A stretch of DNA of 64,000 bases from Rhabdothermincola sediminis. GTDB taxonomy: Bacteria > Actinomycetota > Acidimicrobiia > Acidimicrobiales > Acidimicrobilacustridaceae. The DNA is taken from assembly GCF_014805525.1 (NCBI RefSeq), contig NZ_JACFSZ010000002.1, forward strand, positions 186,001 through 250,000. The letters run 5' to 3'. Made by a program: the position numbers and the translations under genes. The notes beneath the pieces were generated by a model. The model was not told the DNA's origin. It saw only the letters and a list, made by a program, of their open reading frames with translations, and searched no databases. Positions within the stretch are counted from its first letter, which is position 1; each line of letters opens with the position of its first letter. Positions 25,639-34,122 of this stretch are shown piece after piece.

Positions 25639-26044
25639 ACCGGCGAGCGGCCACCGATCCCCGAGAGCAACCGGGCCGGGCACCACGACGAGCACGAGCA
25701 GGACAAGCCCGATCCCGACGCGTCCGCCGAACGCCTCGGCATCACCCGATCCGCGGGCCCGAGCCAGAGCCACGACCACTCGGAGGGCTCCGAGCCCCAG
25801 GCGCAAGCGCGGTCGCCGGGACACCCGCCTGGGCAGACCCTCACCATCGAAACCCGCGCCTCGGCGCATGGCGGTCAGGCCGGCCGCGCAGGCGGCGCTC
25901 GGGCCGGTGATCCTCGCCGGCCGGATCGCCGAGCGCGTCGTCCAGGTGGTCGAGGACCGGCTGTACCCGCAGCTCTCCCACCGCTAGCCCCGGCCAAGAC
26001 CGTCGCCCCACGGGCTCAGCGCGACCGACCCTGGCAGCCCGCCG
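25639..26044. other. 406-bp stretch without a convincing gene
   Basis: The stretch lies between the lipoprotein and the convergent Qng1 gene. Frames on both strands are open only because of GC content and give low-complexity Pro/Arg-rich translations. The one possible exception is a 39-codon plus-strand ORF at 25868-25987 (MAVRPAAQAALGPVILAGRI...), which has no visible RBS and may be the remnant of a longer gene. No strong terminator hairpin was found. Confidence 0.5.
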
Positions 26045-27010
26045 TCAGTAGTAGGGGCTGCGAGCCCGGTGGCGAGGTACGGCCTTGTAGCGGCGGTCCT
26101 GGCCCATCTGCCACAGCAGGTGATCCAGCTCCCAGGCAGGCAGTCGGGGGCCCCGGGCCTGCACCCTCGCCACCAGTCGCTCCGCCGCTTCCACCGCCAC
26201 CGCACGGATCTCGACCTCCGCCTCGCTGCCGGCCCGGATCAGCTCACCCGCCTCGATCGAGCGCACCAGGTCCGGATCGAACACCAGGACCCCTTCGAGC
26301 CGCAGCACGTGCGGCACCAGGTTGTCCGCGAAGATCGTCAACCGGTCGAGATCGGCGAACGAGCCCCACCCCTCCCCGTCGAAGGCCCGGGCCAGGTCTG
26401 CCGCGACGATCTGGGCCCGCTTGAGGAACGGCACCTCCCGCCCCCGATACGTGGCGACATCCCGGAACAGGGGCATGGCCAGCAGCATCTCGACCATCCT
26501 CTCGGCGCTTCCGCCAGCGGCCTCGACGAGCGAGGTGTACGAGCCGTCGTACTCGGTCACCAGCAACGCGCCCAGGTCGCCGAGTGCCCTCGAGAACAAG
26601 GTCATGAGCGCGTCGACGGGCGGGGCGAACGGTTGGCCGAACACCGACGCGCAGTCCCTCGGTGTCAGGGCCTGCAACTCCCGGGCGGTGAACGGGCCCG
26701 CCGCCCGGAAGCGCTCGTGCAGGCGGGTCATGATCGTGACCGACCCGGAACGACCCGGCACCTTGACCAGATGGGGGTGCCAGCCAGAGCCGAAGTTGAC
26801 CGCGTCGAAGGTGAGCACGAAGGCGACCGTGGCCCCGGCATCACCCATCCGCAACGAGGACCCGTCACCGGCGGCCCCCTCCGCGGACGACGCCAGCCGC
26901 TCGGCGAAGCGGTCGAGGGCCGCGTCGTCGATGGACACGAGACGGGCCTTCGCGGCCACGGACGCGCACCCCTCGCGCACCCGTTCCAGCCATCCCGGCT
27001 CCGACGTCAC
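26045..27010 (-). CDS. Queuosine salvage protein, Qng1/DUF2419 family (321 aa)
   Basis: Qng1 proteins are glycosylases that release the queuine base from queuosine-5-prime-phosphate; they are best known in eukaryotes and occur in scattered bacteria. Family motifs are clear: FVLTFDAVNFGSGWHPHL, ALMTLFSRALGDLG, SYTSLVEAAGGSAERMVEMLL, VPFLKRAQIVAADLARAF, LTIFADNLVPHVLRLEGVL, and the ending RYKAVPRHRARSPYY. The start GTG 27010 is the only suitable start after the upstream hydratase stop (22 bp away). It probably belongs to the hydratase operon, an unexpected neighbourhood. Family membership is confident; activity is inferred. Confidence 0.87.
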   Translation of the reverse strand: MTSEPGWLERVREGCASVAAKARLVSIDDAALDRFAERLASSAEGAAGDGSSLRMGDAGATVAFVLTFDAVNFGSGWHPHLVKVPGRSGSVTIMTRLHERFRAAGPFTARELQALTPRDCASVFGQPFAPPVDALMTLFSRALGDLGALLVTEYDGSYTSLVEAAGGSAERMVEMLLAMPLFRDVATYRGREVPFLKRAQIVAADLARAFDGEGWGSFADLDRLTIFADNLVPHVLRLEGVLVFDPDLVRSIEAGELIRAGSEAEVEIRAVAVEAAERLVARVQARGPRLPAWELDHLLWQMGQDRRYKAVPRHRARSPYY

Positions 27011-27032
27011 CGCGCGGATGGCTCGGCGCTGC

Positions 27033-27761
27033 TCATCGCCCCCGGAACTCCGGCTTGCGGCGCTCCCGGAACGCCGCGAGCCCCTCCTGCAGGTCCTCAC
27101 TCGACCAGGCTCGGCGGAACGCATCCACGTAGGCATCCGGCGCGGGCGATACCGGTTCGGTGAGATTGAGGCCGAGCTTCAGCCCTTGCACCGTGAGTGG
27201 CGCCAGGGCGGCGATCTCCCCGGCCCAGCCCAGTGCGTCGTCGAGACCTCCCAGTCGCTGTACCAGTCCGAGCCCGAAGGCCCGCTCGCCGGCGAGCTGC
27301 TCGGTGGTGAGGAACATGGCTCTCGCCGCGCCCTGCCCGCACATCGACGCCGCTCGCTGCACCGTCCACCAATCGACCATCAGGCCGAGCTTCGCCGCTG
27401 GAACGCCGAACCGGGCGTCGGGGGTGGCGACGCGCAGGTCGCACGCCACCGCCAGCTGGGTGCCGGCCCCGAGCGCGAAACCCTCGACCGCGGCGATGGT
27501 CGGGAACGGCGCGTCACGCAAGCCCGCCAGCACCCGATTGAGGGCCTGCACGAACTCGGTGTCCTCGACGCCGGAGAGGTCGGCACCGCTGCAGAAGTGG
27601 CCACCGGCCCCGGTCAACACCAGCGCGCGCGATGCCGCCTCGGTCGCTCGACCGAGTGCGCCCTCCAGCCCGGCGAGCGAGTCCTGGTCGAGCGCGTTGC
27701 GCCGCTCGGGCCGGTCGATCGTGACGAGCGCGACGCGACCGCGCTGGTCGTAGTGGATCAT
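27033..27761 (-). CDS. Enoyl-CoA hydratase/isomerase family protein (242 aa)
   Basis: This is a crotonase-fold protein with the CoA-binding start VALVTIDRPERRNALD, the oxyanion-hole strand GGHFCSGADLSG and the second oxyanion loop FALGAGTQLAVACDLRVA. The position of the usual second catalytic glutamate is occupied by a segment reading AKLGLMVDWWTVQ, so it may not be a classical hydratase. Its start overlaps the stop of a second crotonase as ATGA (27758-27761). A substrate cannot be assigned. Confidence 0.9.
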   Translation of the reverse strand: MIHYDQRGRVALVTIDRPERRNALDQDSLAGLEGALGRATEAASRALVLTGAGGHFCSGADLSGVEDTEFVQALNRVLAGLRDAPFPTIAAVEGFALGAGTQLAVACDLRVATPDARFGVPAAKLGLMVDWWTVQRAASMCGQGAARAMFLTTEQLAGERAFGLGLVQRLGGLDDALGWAGEIAALAPLTVQGLKLGLNLTEPVSPAPDAYVDAFRRAWSSEDLQEGLAAFRERRKPEFRGR

Positions 27762-28558
27762 CGGCCCGTCCAGCGAGGCGGTCGCTTCTCGGCGAACGCG
27801 GCCAGGCCCTCGGCGGTGTCCTCGCTGCCCGCGGTCACGGTGAGGAGGGTATGCAGCAGCCGGAGGGCATCGTCCGCCGCTTGGTCCCAGACGGCATAGA
27901 ACGATTCGCGACCCAGGCGCATGACGGCGGGCGGCTTGGCAGCGAGGGTGGCTGCGAGCTCGTCGACGGTGGCGTCGAGCTGGTCGACCGGCACCACCCT
28001 GGTGACGAACCCGATGCGCTCGGCTTCCTCGGCGCTCACCCGGCGACCGGTCATCATCAACTCGAGCGCCTTCTTGGGCGGCATGGAGCGCACCAGCGGC
28101 ACAGTGATCATGAACGGCCACAACCCCACGTCGATCTCGGGGGTACCGAAATGCGCGTCGTCGGCCGCGACGACCAGGTCGCACGCCAGGGCCAGACCCA
28201 TGCCCCCCGCCAGCGCGTAGCCCCGCACCCGGGCGATCGTCGGCTTGCCCAGGTGCCAGAGCTGGCGGAACACGGCGGCCAGCTCCCCCCGGCTGTCGTG
28301 CAGGTCGAGGTGGCTCGCACCGGCGGCCATGCCGGTCAGGTCAGCACCGGCACAGAACGCCTTGTCGCCGGCACCGGTGAGCACGACGACTCGCACCGTG
28401 CGGTCGGCGGCCAGCTCAGCGAGCACCTGCCGCAGCCTGGAGACCATCGTCCAGGACAGCGCGTTGCGTCGCTCCGGCCGGTTCAGCGTCACCCGCGCCA
28501 CACCCTCGGTGATCTGGACGAGCACCTCGTCGGAGCGGTCGGTGGTGGGTTCGGGCAC
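27758..28558 (-). CDS. Enoyl-CoA hydratase/isomerase family protein (266 aa)
   Basis: This crotonase paralogue is upstream of and translationally coupled to the previous gene. It contains VARVTLNRPERRNALSW, the oxyanion segment DKAFCAGADLTGMA, and YALAGGMGLALACDLVVAADDAHFGTPEIDVGLWPF, where PEIDVGL resembles the region carrying a catalytic acid in hydratases. GTG 28558 was chosen because upstream frame runs into the divergent gene promoter and lacks similarity. The pair could act on different chain lengths or form a hetero-oligomer. Confidence 0.9.
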   Translation of the reverse strand: MPEPTTDRSDEVLVQITEGVARVTLNRPERRNALSWTMVSRLRQVLAELAADRTVRVVVLTGAGDKAFCAGADLTGMAAGASHLDLHDSRGELAAVFRQLWHLGKPTIARVRGYALAGGMGLALACDLVVAADDAHFGTPEIDVGLWPFMITVPLVRSMPPKKALELMMTGRRVSAEEAERIGFVTRVVPVDQLDATVDELAATLAAKPPAVMRLGRESFYAVWDQAADDALRLLHTLLTVTAGSEDTAEGLAAFAEKRPPRWTGR

Positions 28559-28621
28559 GAGCCCGGACGTTACCGGTTCGGCATCCACCCTCGCGCCCGG
28601 CGGCCACCGTACCGTTTTCGC

Positions 28622-29065
28622 ATGACCGTCTCCTCCAGTCCTCTCGCGATCGGCCTGGTCGCCGCCGGGCTGGCCGTGGCCGCCGTCTTCCTCGCGTTCC
28701 TGACCGTTCGCGGTGTTCGCCGCCGGGGTGGGCCGTCGACGAAACCGAGGCTGCCCCAGGGCGCCGACGCCGCCCTCTGGTCGATCATCGAAGCGGTCCC
28801 CGATCCCCGCAACCATCTGGCGCTGACCCGTGACCTCTCCGGTGAGGTGCGCGTCACCGACACCGACCGGGCCATGGCCGCTGCGGCCGCGGCGGCGGGT
28901 CACGACCGGCAGGCGCGGGAGCGGGCCGCGGCCAGGCCGCACATCGACGCCCGGCCCGTGATCGAGCTGCGCGACCGGGACGCCGAGGAGCGCCGGGCGC
29001 GGGAGAACCTCGAGCTCACCACACAGCTCTTCTTCGCCGAGGAGCCACGCCTGTCCCGCTTCTGA
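28622..29065 (+). CDS. Membrane-anchored protein of unknown function (147 aa)
   Basis: One N-terminal membrane helix (about 8-29, AIGLVAAGLAVAAVFLAFLTV) is followed by a basic patch and a cytoplasmic, Ala/Arg-rich, probably helical region (about 80-135) ending in TTQLFFAEEPRLSRF. No family is recognised. ATG 28622 is preceded exactly 6 nt upstream by TACCGT (28610-28615), a leaderless-type promoter. The stop overlaps the next gene's ATG (TGATG), so they are coupled. It diverges from the crotonase operon. Confidence 0.75.
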   Translation: MTVSSSPLAIGLVAAGLAVAAVFLAFLTVRGVRRRGGPSTKPRLPQGADAALWSIIEAVPDPRNHLALTRDLSGEVRVTDTDRAMAAAAAAAGHDRQARERAAARPHIDARPVIELRDRDAEERRARENLELTTQLFFAEEPRLSRF

Positions 29066-29718
29066 TGGCCTCCGGCCAGCGCACCGCCGCGACCTCGCCC
29101 CGCTACGAACGGGGCAGCGCCGAGTTCGGTCGGGTGGTGTCGTTCGCCGACGGTGTGGCGGCCATCGCCCTCACCCTGCTCATCCTCGGCATCGACCTGC
29201 CTCGACCGACCGGTGACCCGGCCAGCGCGAACGTCTTCGAGCTCGTCGGGGACCTGAGCGAGCAGATCTTCGCCTTCCTGCTCAGCTTCGTGCTCATCGC
29301 GTTCTACTGGTTCGGTCACCACCGCTTCGTGGGCCGCCTCCGGGCCATCGACGGGGCGATGATCGCCTGGACCATGGTGTTCCTGCTGCTCATCGTGATC
29401 GTCCCCTTCGAGGCGCAGGTCATCGGCTTCTACGCCGGCAACGAGCAGGCGATCACGCTGTACGCGGGGTGGTTCGTGGTGTTCGGGGTCATCGACATCG
29501 CCGGCTACCTGCTCGCCAGGGCGCGCCGGCTGTTGCACGAGGAGCCCAGCCGTGAGGTCGTGCGCTTCGCCCTCATCACACGGGGGATCGCTCCGGTGGT
29601 GTTCGCCCTCTCGATCCCTGTGGCCTACTTGGTCTCGCCGGATGCCGCGATGTGGAGCTGGCTGGCGATCTGGCCGCTGTCGGCCCTGCTCACCCGTAAC
29701 CCGCCCCCGGGCGCCTAG
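29065..29718 (+). CDS. TMEM175 family potassium channel-like protein (217 aa)
   Basis: Bacterial TMEM175 proteins are six-helix potassium channels. The diagnostic first-helix motif appears as VVSFADGVAAIALTLLILGIDLP (FSDGV-type signature with Ala for Ser), followed by LIAFYWFGHHRFVGRLRAID and further hydrophobic helices. Length is normal for a single-repeat bacterial member, which would tetramerise. It is coupled to the small membrane protein upstream. The 3' end overlaps a convergent glucosidase gene by 29 bp. Confidence 0.88.
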   Translation: MASGQRTAATSPRYERGSAEFGRVVSFADGVAAIALTLLILGIDLPRPTGDPASANVFELVGDLSEQIFAFLLSFVLIAFYWFGHHRFVGRLRAIDGAMIAWTMVFLLLIVIVPFEAQVIGFYAGNEQAITLYAGWFVVFGVIDIAGYLLARARRLLHEEPSREVVRFALITRGIAPVVFALSIPVAYLVSPDAAMWSWLAIWPLSALLTRNPPPGA

Positions 29719-30889
29719 CCGATTGCTCGGCATCGGCAGCCACGACGGCAGCCAGCGTCGACCACGACTGCGGCACCGCCCCCAGCGGCTCACCGGTGTC
29801 GGGGTGCCAGTGCTCGGCGAACGCCGACCTGGTCGAGCCCAGCACGAGCATCTGTGCCAGCTCGGCACGGGCCGGGGAGCCGAGCCGGGCCGCCCCGACC
29901 CACGACAGGTAGGTGAGCTGCGGCCAGGACGAGCCACGCCAGTACGTGTACGGCTCGAACACGGTCTCGTCGCGATGAACCCCCGCCGGCCCGCACGGGC
30001 CGCCGTACCCCACAGGGTCGATCATCAGATCAAGCACCTGCCGGCCCCGATCGGGGTCGACGAGCAACGGCAGCAACGCGTCGAGGGTGCGGATCCGGCC
30101 CGAACCGCCACCGGCCGGCCCGCCGTCGATCCACGTCGCGAGCTCGCCCGACCACCGCCGGGCGAGCACCCCGGCCAGCTCCAAGGCCGTGGCCCGCATG
30201 CGACCGTCACCGGTCAACTCGGCCAACTCGAGGGCGTTGAACGCCACCAGGGCGTTGAACCCCGCGGGGGCGGCGCCGAACGCCGGGTTGGCGAGGGGTG
30301 CGCCGTGCCGGTCACGCACGATGGTGGCGAGGAGCGCGCCTTTCATCTTGTACCAGCGAGAGGGATCGAACCGCTCGCCGCACCAGTGGTCCCAGCGGGG
30401 GCTGTCGTCGGCACCCGACTCCCAGGGATGAACGATGGTGACCAGCCCGGACGCCTCGTCGCGAGCCCGACGGTCGAGGAGGAAACCGATCGCCGCCGCG
30501 GCCCGCTCCACCAGATCGCCCGGCACGCCGTCGGCGGCGCGGGCCAGGACGGCGAGCGCGTGGCCGTACATGGGTGGCTGGGTGATCGACGAGGTGGCAG
30601 CGCAGCCCCAGAAGCCCGCCAACCGATCATCCTCCCCGTACTGCACGTGGGGGACGAACCCACTGTCGTGCTGGTGGCGGAAGAGGTTGCGAAGCTCGGT
30701 GACCGCGCGCTGGTGCTCACCCAGATGGCACCACACGATGGCATGGAAGCAGGAATCCCACAGCCACTGGTACGGGTAGACCGAGGAGTGCGGGACGCAG
30801 AAGCCGTCGACGTGCCAGTGCCGCTCCAGCACGGCTCTGGCCTGCCGGTCGAGCTGGCCGAGTGCCGGTAGCGTGTCGCCGGGGCTCAC
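29690..30889 (-). CDS. GH63/MGH1-type glycoside hydrolase (399 aa)
   Basis: This is an (alpha/alpha)6-barrel glycosidase related to mannosylglycerate/glucosylglycerate hydrolases and trehalase-like enzymes. Seen are YPYQWLWDSCFHAIVW with the expected catalytic acid D45, HPWESGADDSPRWD, YWRGSSWPQLTYL and the C-terminal WHPDTGEPLGAVPQSWSTLA block. A role in compatible-solute (glucosylglycerate or mannosylglycerate) breakdown is plausible but unproven. GTG 30889 is 33 bp from a divergent glycosyltransferase gene. There is no signal peptide. Confidence 0.83.
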   Translation of the reverse strand: MSPGDTLPALGQLDRQARAVLERHWHVDGFCVPHSSVYPYQWLWDSCFHAIVWCHLGEHQRAVTELRNLFRHQHDSGFVPHVQYGEDDRLAGFWGCAATSSITQPPMYGHALAVLARAADGVPGDLVERAAAAIGFLLDRRARDEASGLVTIVHPWESGADDSPRWDHWCGERFDPSRWYKMKGALLATIVRDRHGAPLANPAFGAAPAGFNALVAFNALELAELTGDGRMRATALELAGVLARRWSGELATWIDGGPAGGGSGRIRTLDALLPLLVDPDRGRQVLDLMIDPVGYGGPCGPAGVHRDETVFEPYTYWRGSSWPQLTYLSWVGAARLGSPARAELAQMLVLGSTRSAFAEHWHPDTGEPLGAVPQSWSTLAAVVAADAEQSARRPGAGYG

Positions 30890-30922
30890 CGCCCGAGCCG
30901 TCCCGGTACCCCCGACCGCATC

Positions 30923-31951
30923 GTGCCCACCTGTGCCTTCCTCTCGTTCCGCCTGGGACTCACCGACGGGGTGTCGGTGGTGGCCGACACCTGGATGGAG
31001 GCGCTGCGCCTGGCCGGGTTCGAGGTGATGACCGTGGCCGGCGAGGGCCCGGTCGACCGGGTCGTCGACGGGCTGGCGCTGGGCGCGACCCGACCGCCGA
31101 GCCAGCGCGCGCTGGATGCCGCGCTCGCCGACGCGGACCTGGTCGTGGTCGAGAACCTGCTCACGATCCCGATGAACCTACCGGCCTCACGGGTGGCGGC
31201 TGAGGTGCTCCGGGGGCGGCCGGCGATCCTCCACCACCACGACCCGGCGTGGCAGCGAGCCCAGTACCGGCACATCACCGAGCTCCCGCCCGACGACCCG
31301 AGCTGGCGGCACGTGACGATCAACCAGCTCACCCGACGCCAGCTCGCCCAGCGGGGGATCCGTGCGGTCACCATCTACAACGGCTTCGACACCCGGGTAC
31401 CGGCCGGCGACCGCGACCACATCCGCGACGAACTGGGCGTGGCCCCCGGCGAGCGTCTCGTGGTCCATCCGGTGCGTGCCATCCCTCGCAAGCGCATTGC
31501 CGACGCGGTGGCCCTGACCGAGGCACTGCGCGGGATCTACTGGCTGACCGGCCCGGCCGAGGACGGCTTCGAAGCCGAGCTGGCGGCGATCCTCGGCCGC
31601 GCCCGCTGCGAGGTCATCCACCGACCGCTGCCGAGCGCCGCCGACGTGTACGCGGCAGCGGACCTGGTGGCGTTCCCCTCGGCGTGGGAAGGCTTCGGTA
31701 ACCCCCCCATCGAAGCGGCGATCCACCGGCGTCCCGTGGCGATCGAGCGGTACCCGGTGGCCACGGAGCTCGCGGCGCTCGGATTCCGTTGGTTCGACTT
31801 CGACGACATCGAGACGATCGACCGGTGGCTGTCCGAGCCGGACGACGAGTTGCTCGACCACAACCGGGCGGTAGCGGAGCGCCACCTCTCCCTGGAGCGG
31901 ATGGCAGCCGATCTCCACGACCTGCTCGATGAGACAGGCTGGGCTCCATGA
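30923..31951 (+). CDS. GT4-type glycosyltransferase (342 aa)
   Basis: This is a GT-B-fold transferase with a Rossmann-like N-terminal half (MPTCAFLSFRLGLTDGVSVVAD) and the donor-binding C-terminal half containing HPVRAIPRKRIADAV, SAADVYAAADLVAFPSAWEGFGNPPIEAAIHRRPVAI (the E-x7-E element of GT4 enzymes) and a closing helix. The sugar donor and acceptor are unknown. It diverges from a GH63-type glucosidase, suggesting opposing steps of one glycoside cycle. The last codons overlap the next gene as ATGA. Confidence 0.86.
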   Translation: MPTCAFLSFRLGLTDGVSVVADTWMEALRLAGFEVMTVAGEGPVDRVVDGLALGATRPPSQRALDAALADADLVVVENLLTIPMNLPASRVAAEVLRGRPAILHHHDPAWQRAQYRHITELPPDDPSWRHVTINQLTRRQLAQRGIRAVTIYNGFDTRVPAGDRDHIRDELGVAPGERLVVHPVRAIPRKRIADAVALTEALRGIYWLTGPAEDGFEAELAAILGRARCEVIHRPLPSAADVYAAADLVAFPSAWEGFGNPPIEAAIHRRPVAIERYPVATELAALGFRWFDFDDIETIDRWLSEPDDELLDHNRAVAERHLSLERMAADLHDLLDETGWAP

Positions 31952-32199
31952 CCGACCCGGTGAGGCAGCGGCGAGCCCGGTGGGCCCGAGCAGCGAAAGC
32001 GGGCCAGCGGCTGGGCTACCTCTTCTACGCGGTCGCCACGGTGGCCTTCTTCGCCGGGCTGATCGGCGAGTTCACCGCCGGGACCGTGCGGCTGGTCGAG
32101 ATCGGGCTGATCGGTGGATCGGTGCTCCTCGCACCCTCGATCCTCGTCACCTACATGGTGAAGGCAGCGGAAAAGGACGACCTCGAGCACGGGCGCTGA
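31948..32199 (+). CDS. Small two-helix membrane protein of unknown function (83 aa)
   Basis: A basic N-terminus (TDPVRQRRARWARAAKAGQR) is followed by two hydrophobic helices (about 26-45 and 52-70, LGYLFYAVATVAFFAGLIG and LVEIGLIGGSVLLAPSILVTYM) and the charged tail KAAEKDDLEHGR. No family is recognised. Its ATG overlaps the glycosyltransferase stop (ATGA, 31948-31951), so it is translated from the same mRNA and may be an accessory of that enzyme. Confidence 0.75.
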   Translation: MTDPVRQRRARWARAAKAGQRLGYLFYAVATVAFFAGLIGEFTAGTVRLVEIGLIGGSVLLAPSILVTYMVKAAEKDDLEHGR

Positions 32200-32295
32200 G
32201 CCGGCGCTCGATACGGACGCATCGAATTGCCGCCTCCCGTGTGCGGCGCGAGGATGCGCCGACCGCTCGGATCATCGACCATGGGGGAACCGGTC

Positions 32296-33399
32296 ATGTG
32301 CAAGGCAGCTGTGCTCACGGGGGTCGGCACCCCACTCGAGGTCCGCGACGATGTCGAGCTGGCTCCACCCGGTCCGGGGGAGGTACGGATCCAGGTCGGG
32401 GCGTCGGGGGTCTGTCATTCCGACCTCTCGGTGCAGAACGGCACCATCCCGCTGCCCACGCCGATCGTCCTCGGGCACGAGGGTGCGGGCACCGTGGTCG
32501 AGATCGGCGAGGGGGTCACGAACGTGGCGGTCGGCGATCACGTCGTATGCTCCTTCGTCCCCAACTGCGGCGAGTGCTACTTCTGCACCCGGGGCCAGGG
32601 CTACCTGTGCGAGCGGAGCGGCATGGCGATGCTCGGGGGGCTGCTCGACGGGACCACCCGCCTGACCTCGCAAGGCGCGCCGCTGCACCAGATGGCCATG
32701 CTGGGCACCTTTGGCGAGGAGGCCATCGTGCCGGCCATCAGCGTGGTGAAGATCGACCCGTCCATCCCGCTGAAGGTGGCGGCGCTGATCGGCTGTGGGG
32801 TGCTCACCGGGGTCGGCGCGGCGATGAACACCGCCAGCATCCGTGAAGGCGACACCGTGGCGGTCATCGGCTGCGGCGGCGTCGGCCTCAACGTGATCCA
32901 GGGGGCCAAGATCGCCGGCGCCGGCGAGATCGTGGCGATCGACGTGTTCGACACCAAGCTCGAGATGGCCGACCAATTCGGCGCGACCCGCACCGTGAAG
33001 GCAGGCGAGCAGGATCCGGCCGCCGTGATCACCGAAGCCACTGGAGGGCGCTTGGCCGACACGGTCTTCGAGGTGATCGGCATCAAGGACACGATGCTGC
33101 AGGCACTCAGCCTCACCCGGCAGGGCGGCGAGGCGATCTTCGTGGGCGTGCCCCGGATGGACGTGATCCTCGAGCTGCCCGCAGCGCTCGAGTTCCTCTA
33201 CCTCAACAAGACCATCAAGGGCTGCTGGTACGGATCGGCCAACGTCAACGACGACGTCCCCAAGCTGCTCGGGCTCTACCAGGAGGGCACTCTCAAGCTC
33301 GACGAGCTCATCTCGCGCGAGATCGGCGTGGAGGACGTCAACGAGGCCTTCGCCGCCATGCAGTCGGGCGAGGTGGCCCGCTCGGTCATCACCTACTGA
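32296..33399 (+). CDS. Zinc-dependent alcohol dehydrogenase, MDR family (367 aa)
   Basis: This is a class III-like medium-chain dehydrogenase. It has catalytic zinc ligands in GASGVCHSDLS and GHEGAGTVVEIG, structural zinc cysteines in CGECYFCTRGQGYLC, and the NAD-binding motif VIGCGGVGLNVIQGAKIAGA. ATG 32296 (MCKAAVLTG) is preferred over ATG 32281 because GGGGGAA lies a normal distance before it and the family starts at KAAVL. Substrate is uncertain; relatives oxidise alcohols or S-hydroxymethyl thiols (formaldehyde detoxification). A TetR gene follows 92 bp later. Confidence 0.92.
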   Translation: MCKAAVLTGVGTPLEVRDDVELAPPGPGEVRIQVGASGVCHSDLSVQNGTIPLPTPIVLGHEGAGTVVEIGEGVTNVAVGDHVVCSFVPNCGECYFCTRGQGYLCERSGMAMLGGLLDGTTRLTSQGAPLHQMAMLGTFGEEAIVPAISVVKIDPSIPLKVAALIGCGVLTGVGAAMNTASIREGDTVAVIGCGGVGLNVIQGAKIAGAGEIVAIDVFDTKLEMADQFGATRTVKAGEQDPAAVITEATGGRLADTVFEVIGIKDTMLQALSLTRQGGEAIFVGVPRMDVILELPAALEFLYLNKTIKGCWYGSANVNDDVPKLLGLYQEGTLKLDELISREIGVEDVNEAFAAMQSGEVARSVITY

Positions 33400-33468
33400 G
33401 GACCTCCAGAGCCGCTTGCGCCGGCGGCGTTCAACGGCCCCTCGCGTGCTGGTTACCGTGGAGTAGCC

Positions 33469-33495
33469 ATGCGCGCCCACCGGACCACTCCATGA
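33469..33495 (+). CDS. Candidate 8-residue leader peptide coupled to tetR
   Basis: ATG CGC GCC CAC CGG ACC ACT CCA TGA encodes MRAHRTTP and overlaps the tetR start as ATGA. GGAG at 33460-33463 is 5 nt before its ATG, and TACCGT (33454-33459) just upstream is a likely -10. The tetR start itself has no clear RBS, so translation may depend on this mini-ORF. Confidence 0.4.
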   Translation: MRAHRTTP

Positions 33496-34076
33496 CCGCC
33501 CGCCTCCCTGCGGCGGAGCGCCGCCAGCAGCTGCTCGACGTCGCGCTGCGGGTCTTCGGCCAGCACGGGTACCACCACACCTCGATGAACGAGATCGCGG
33601 ACCGGGCCGGCGTCACGAAGCCCGTGCTCTACCAGCACTTTCGCTCCAAACGAGAGCTGTACCTGGAGGTGCTGCGTGACGTCGGGGGGCGGCTGCGTGA
33701 CGCGGTCGGCAAGGCGGTGGCCACCGCGGAGGGGCCCCGCCAGCAGGTGGAGAGCGGGTTCTTGGCCTACTTCCGCTGGGTGGCCGCGACCCGAGGGGGG
33801 TTCGACGTGCTCTTCGCGGGCGAGACCAGGCGCGACCGCGAGTTCACCGCCGAAGCCCTGAAGGTGGAGACGGAGGTCGCCGACGCCATCGCGCAGCTCA
33901 TCGTGGTCGAGGGCCTCTCCGACGAGCGGCGGCGCCTGCTCGCCTACGGGATCGTCGGCATCGCCGAGACGACGTGTCGCCACTGGTTGTCGAACGAGCT
34001 CGAGCTCGACGTGGACGAGCTCGCGGCACAGGTGGCCGAGTTGGCCTGGGCGGGGCTGCGGGGTCTCCGGCCCTGA
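33492..34076 (+). CDS. TetR family transcriptional regulator (194 aa)
   Basis: The N-terminal TetR helix-turn-helix is complete: AERRQQLLDVALRVFGQHGYHHTSMNEIADRAGVTKPVLYQHFRSKRELYLEVL (about residues 7-60). The C-terminal ligand domain is all-helical, with YFRWVAATRGGFDVLFAGETRRD. The ligand is unknown. The nearest candidate target is the alcohol dehydrogenase just upstream or its own gene. Its ATG overlaps a possible leader peptide stop. Confidence 0.92.
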   Translation: MTARLPAAERRQQLLDVALRVFGQHGYHHTSMNEIADRAGVTKPVLYQHFRSKRELYLEVLRDVGGRLRDAVGKAVATAEGPRQQVESGFLAYFRWVAATRGGFDVLFAGETRRDREFTAEALKVETEVADAIAQLIVVEGLSDERRRLLAYGIVGIAETTCRHWLSNELELDVDELAAQVAELAWAGLRGLRP

Positions 34077-34122
34077 ACGCCTCGCACCCGCTGCCGAGGG
34101 TGCTCCGCTACGGTCGCGGCCC

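Noticed and set aside
25159-25869. A 236-codon minus-strand frame with a hydrophobic stretch
   Set aside because: Most of it is antisense to the septum-formation lipoprotein, and no RBS or family similarity was found.
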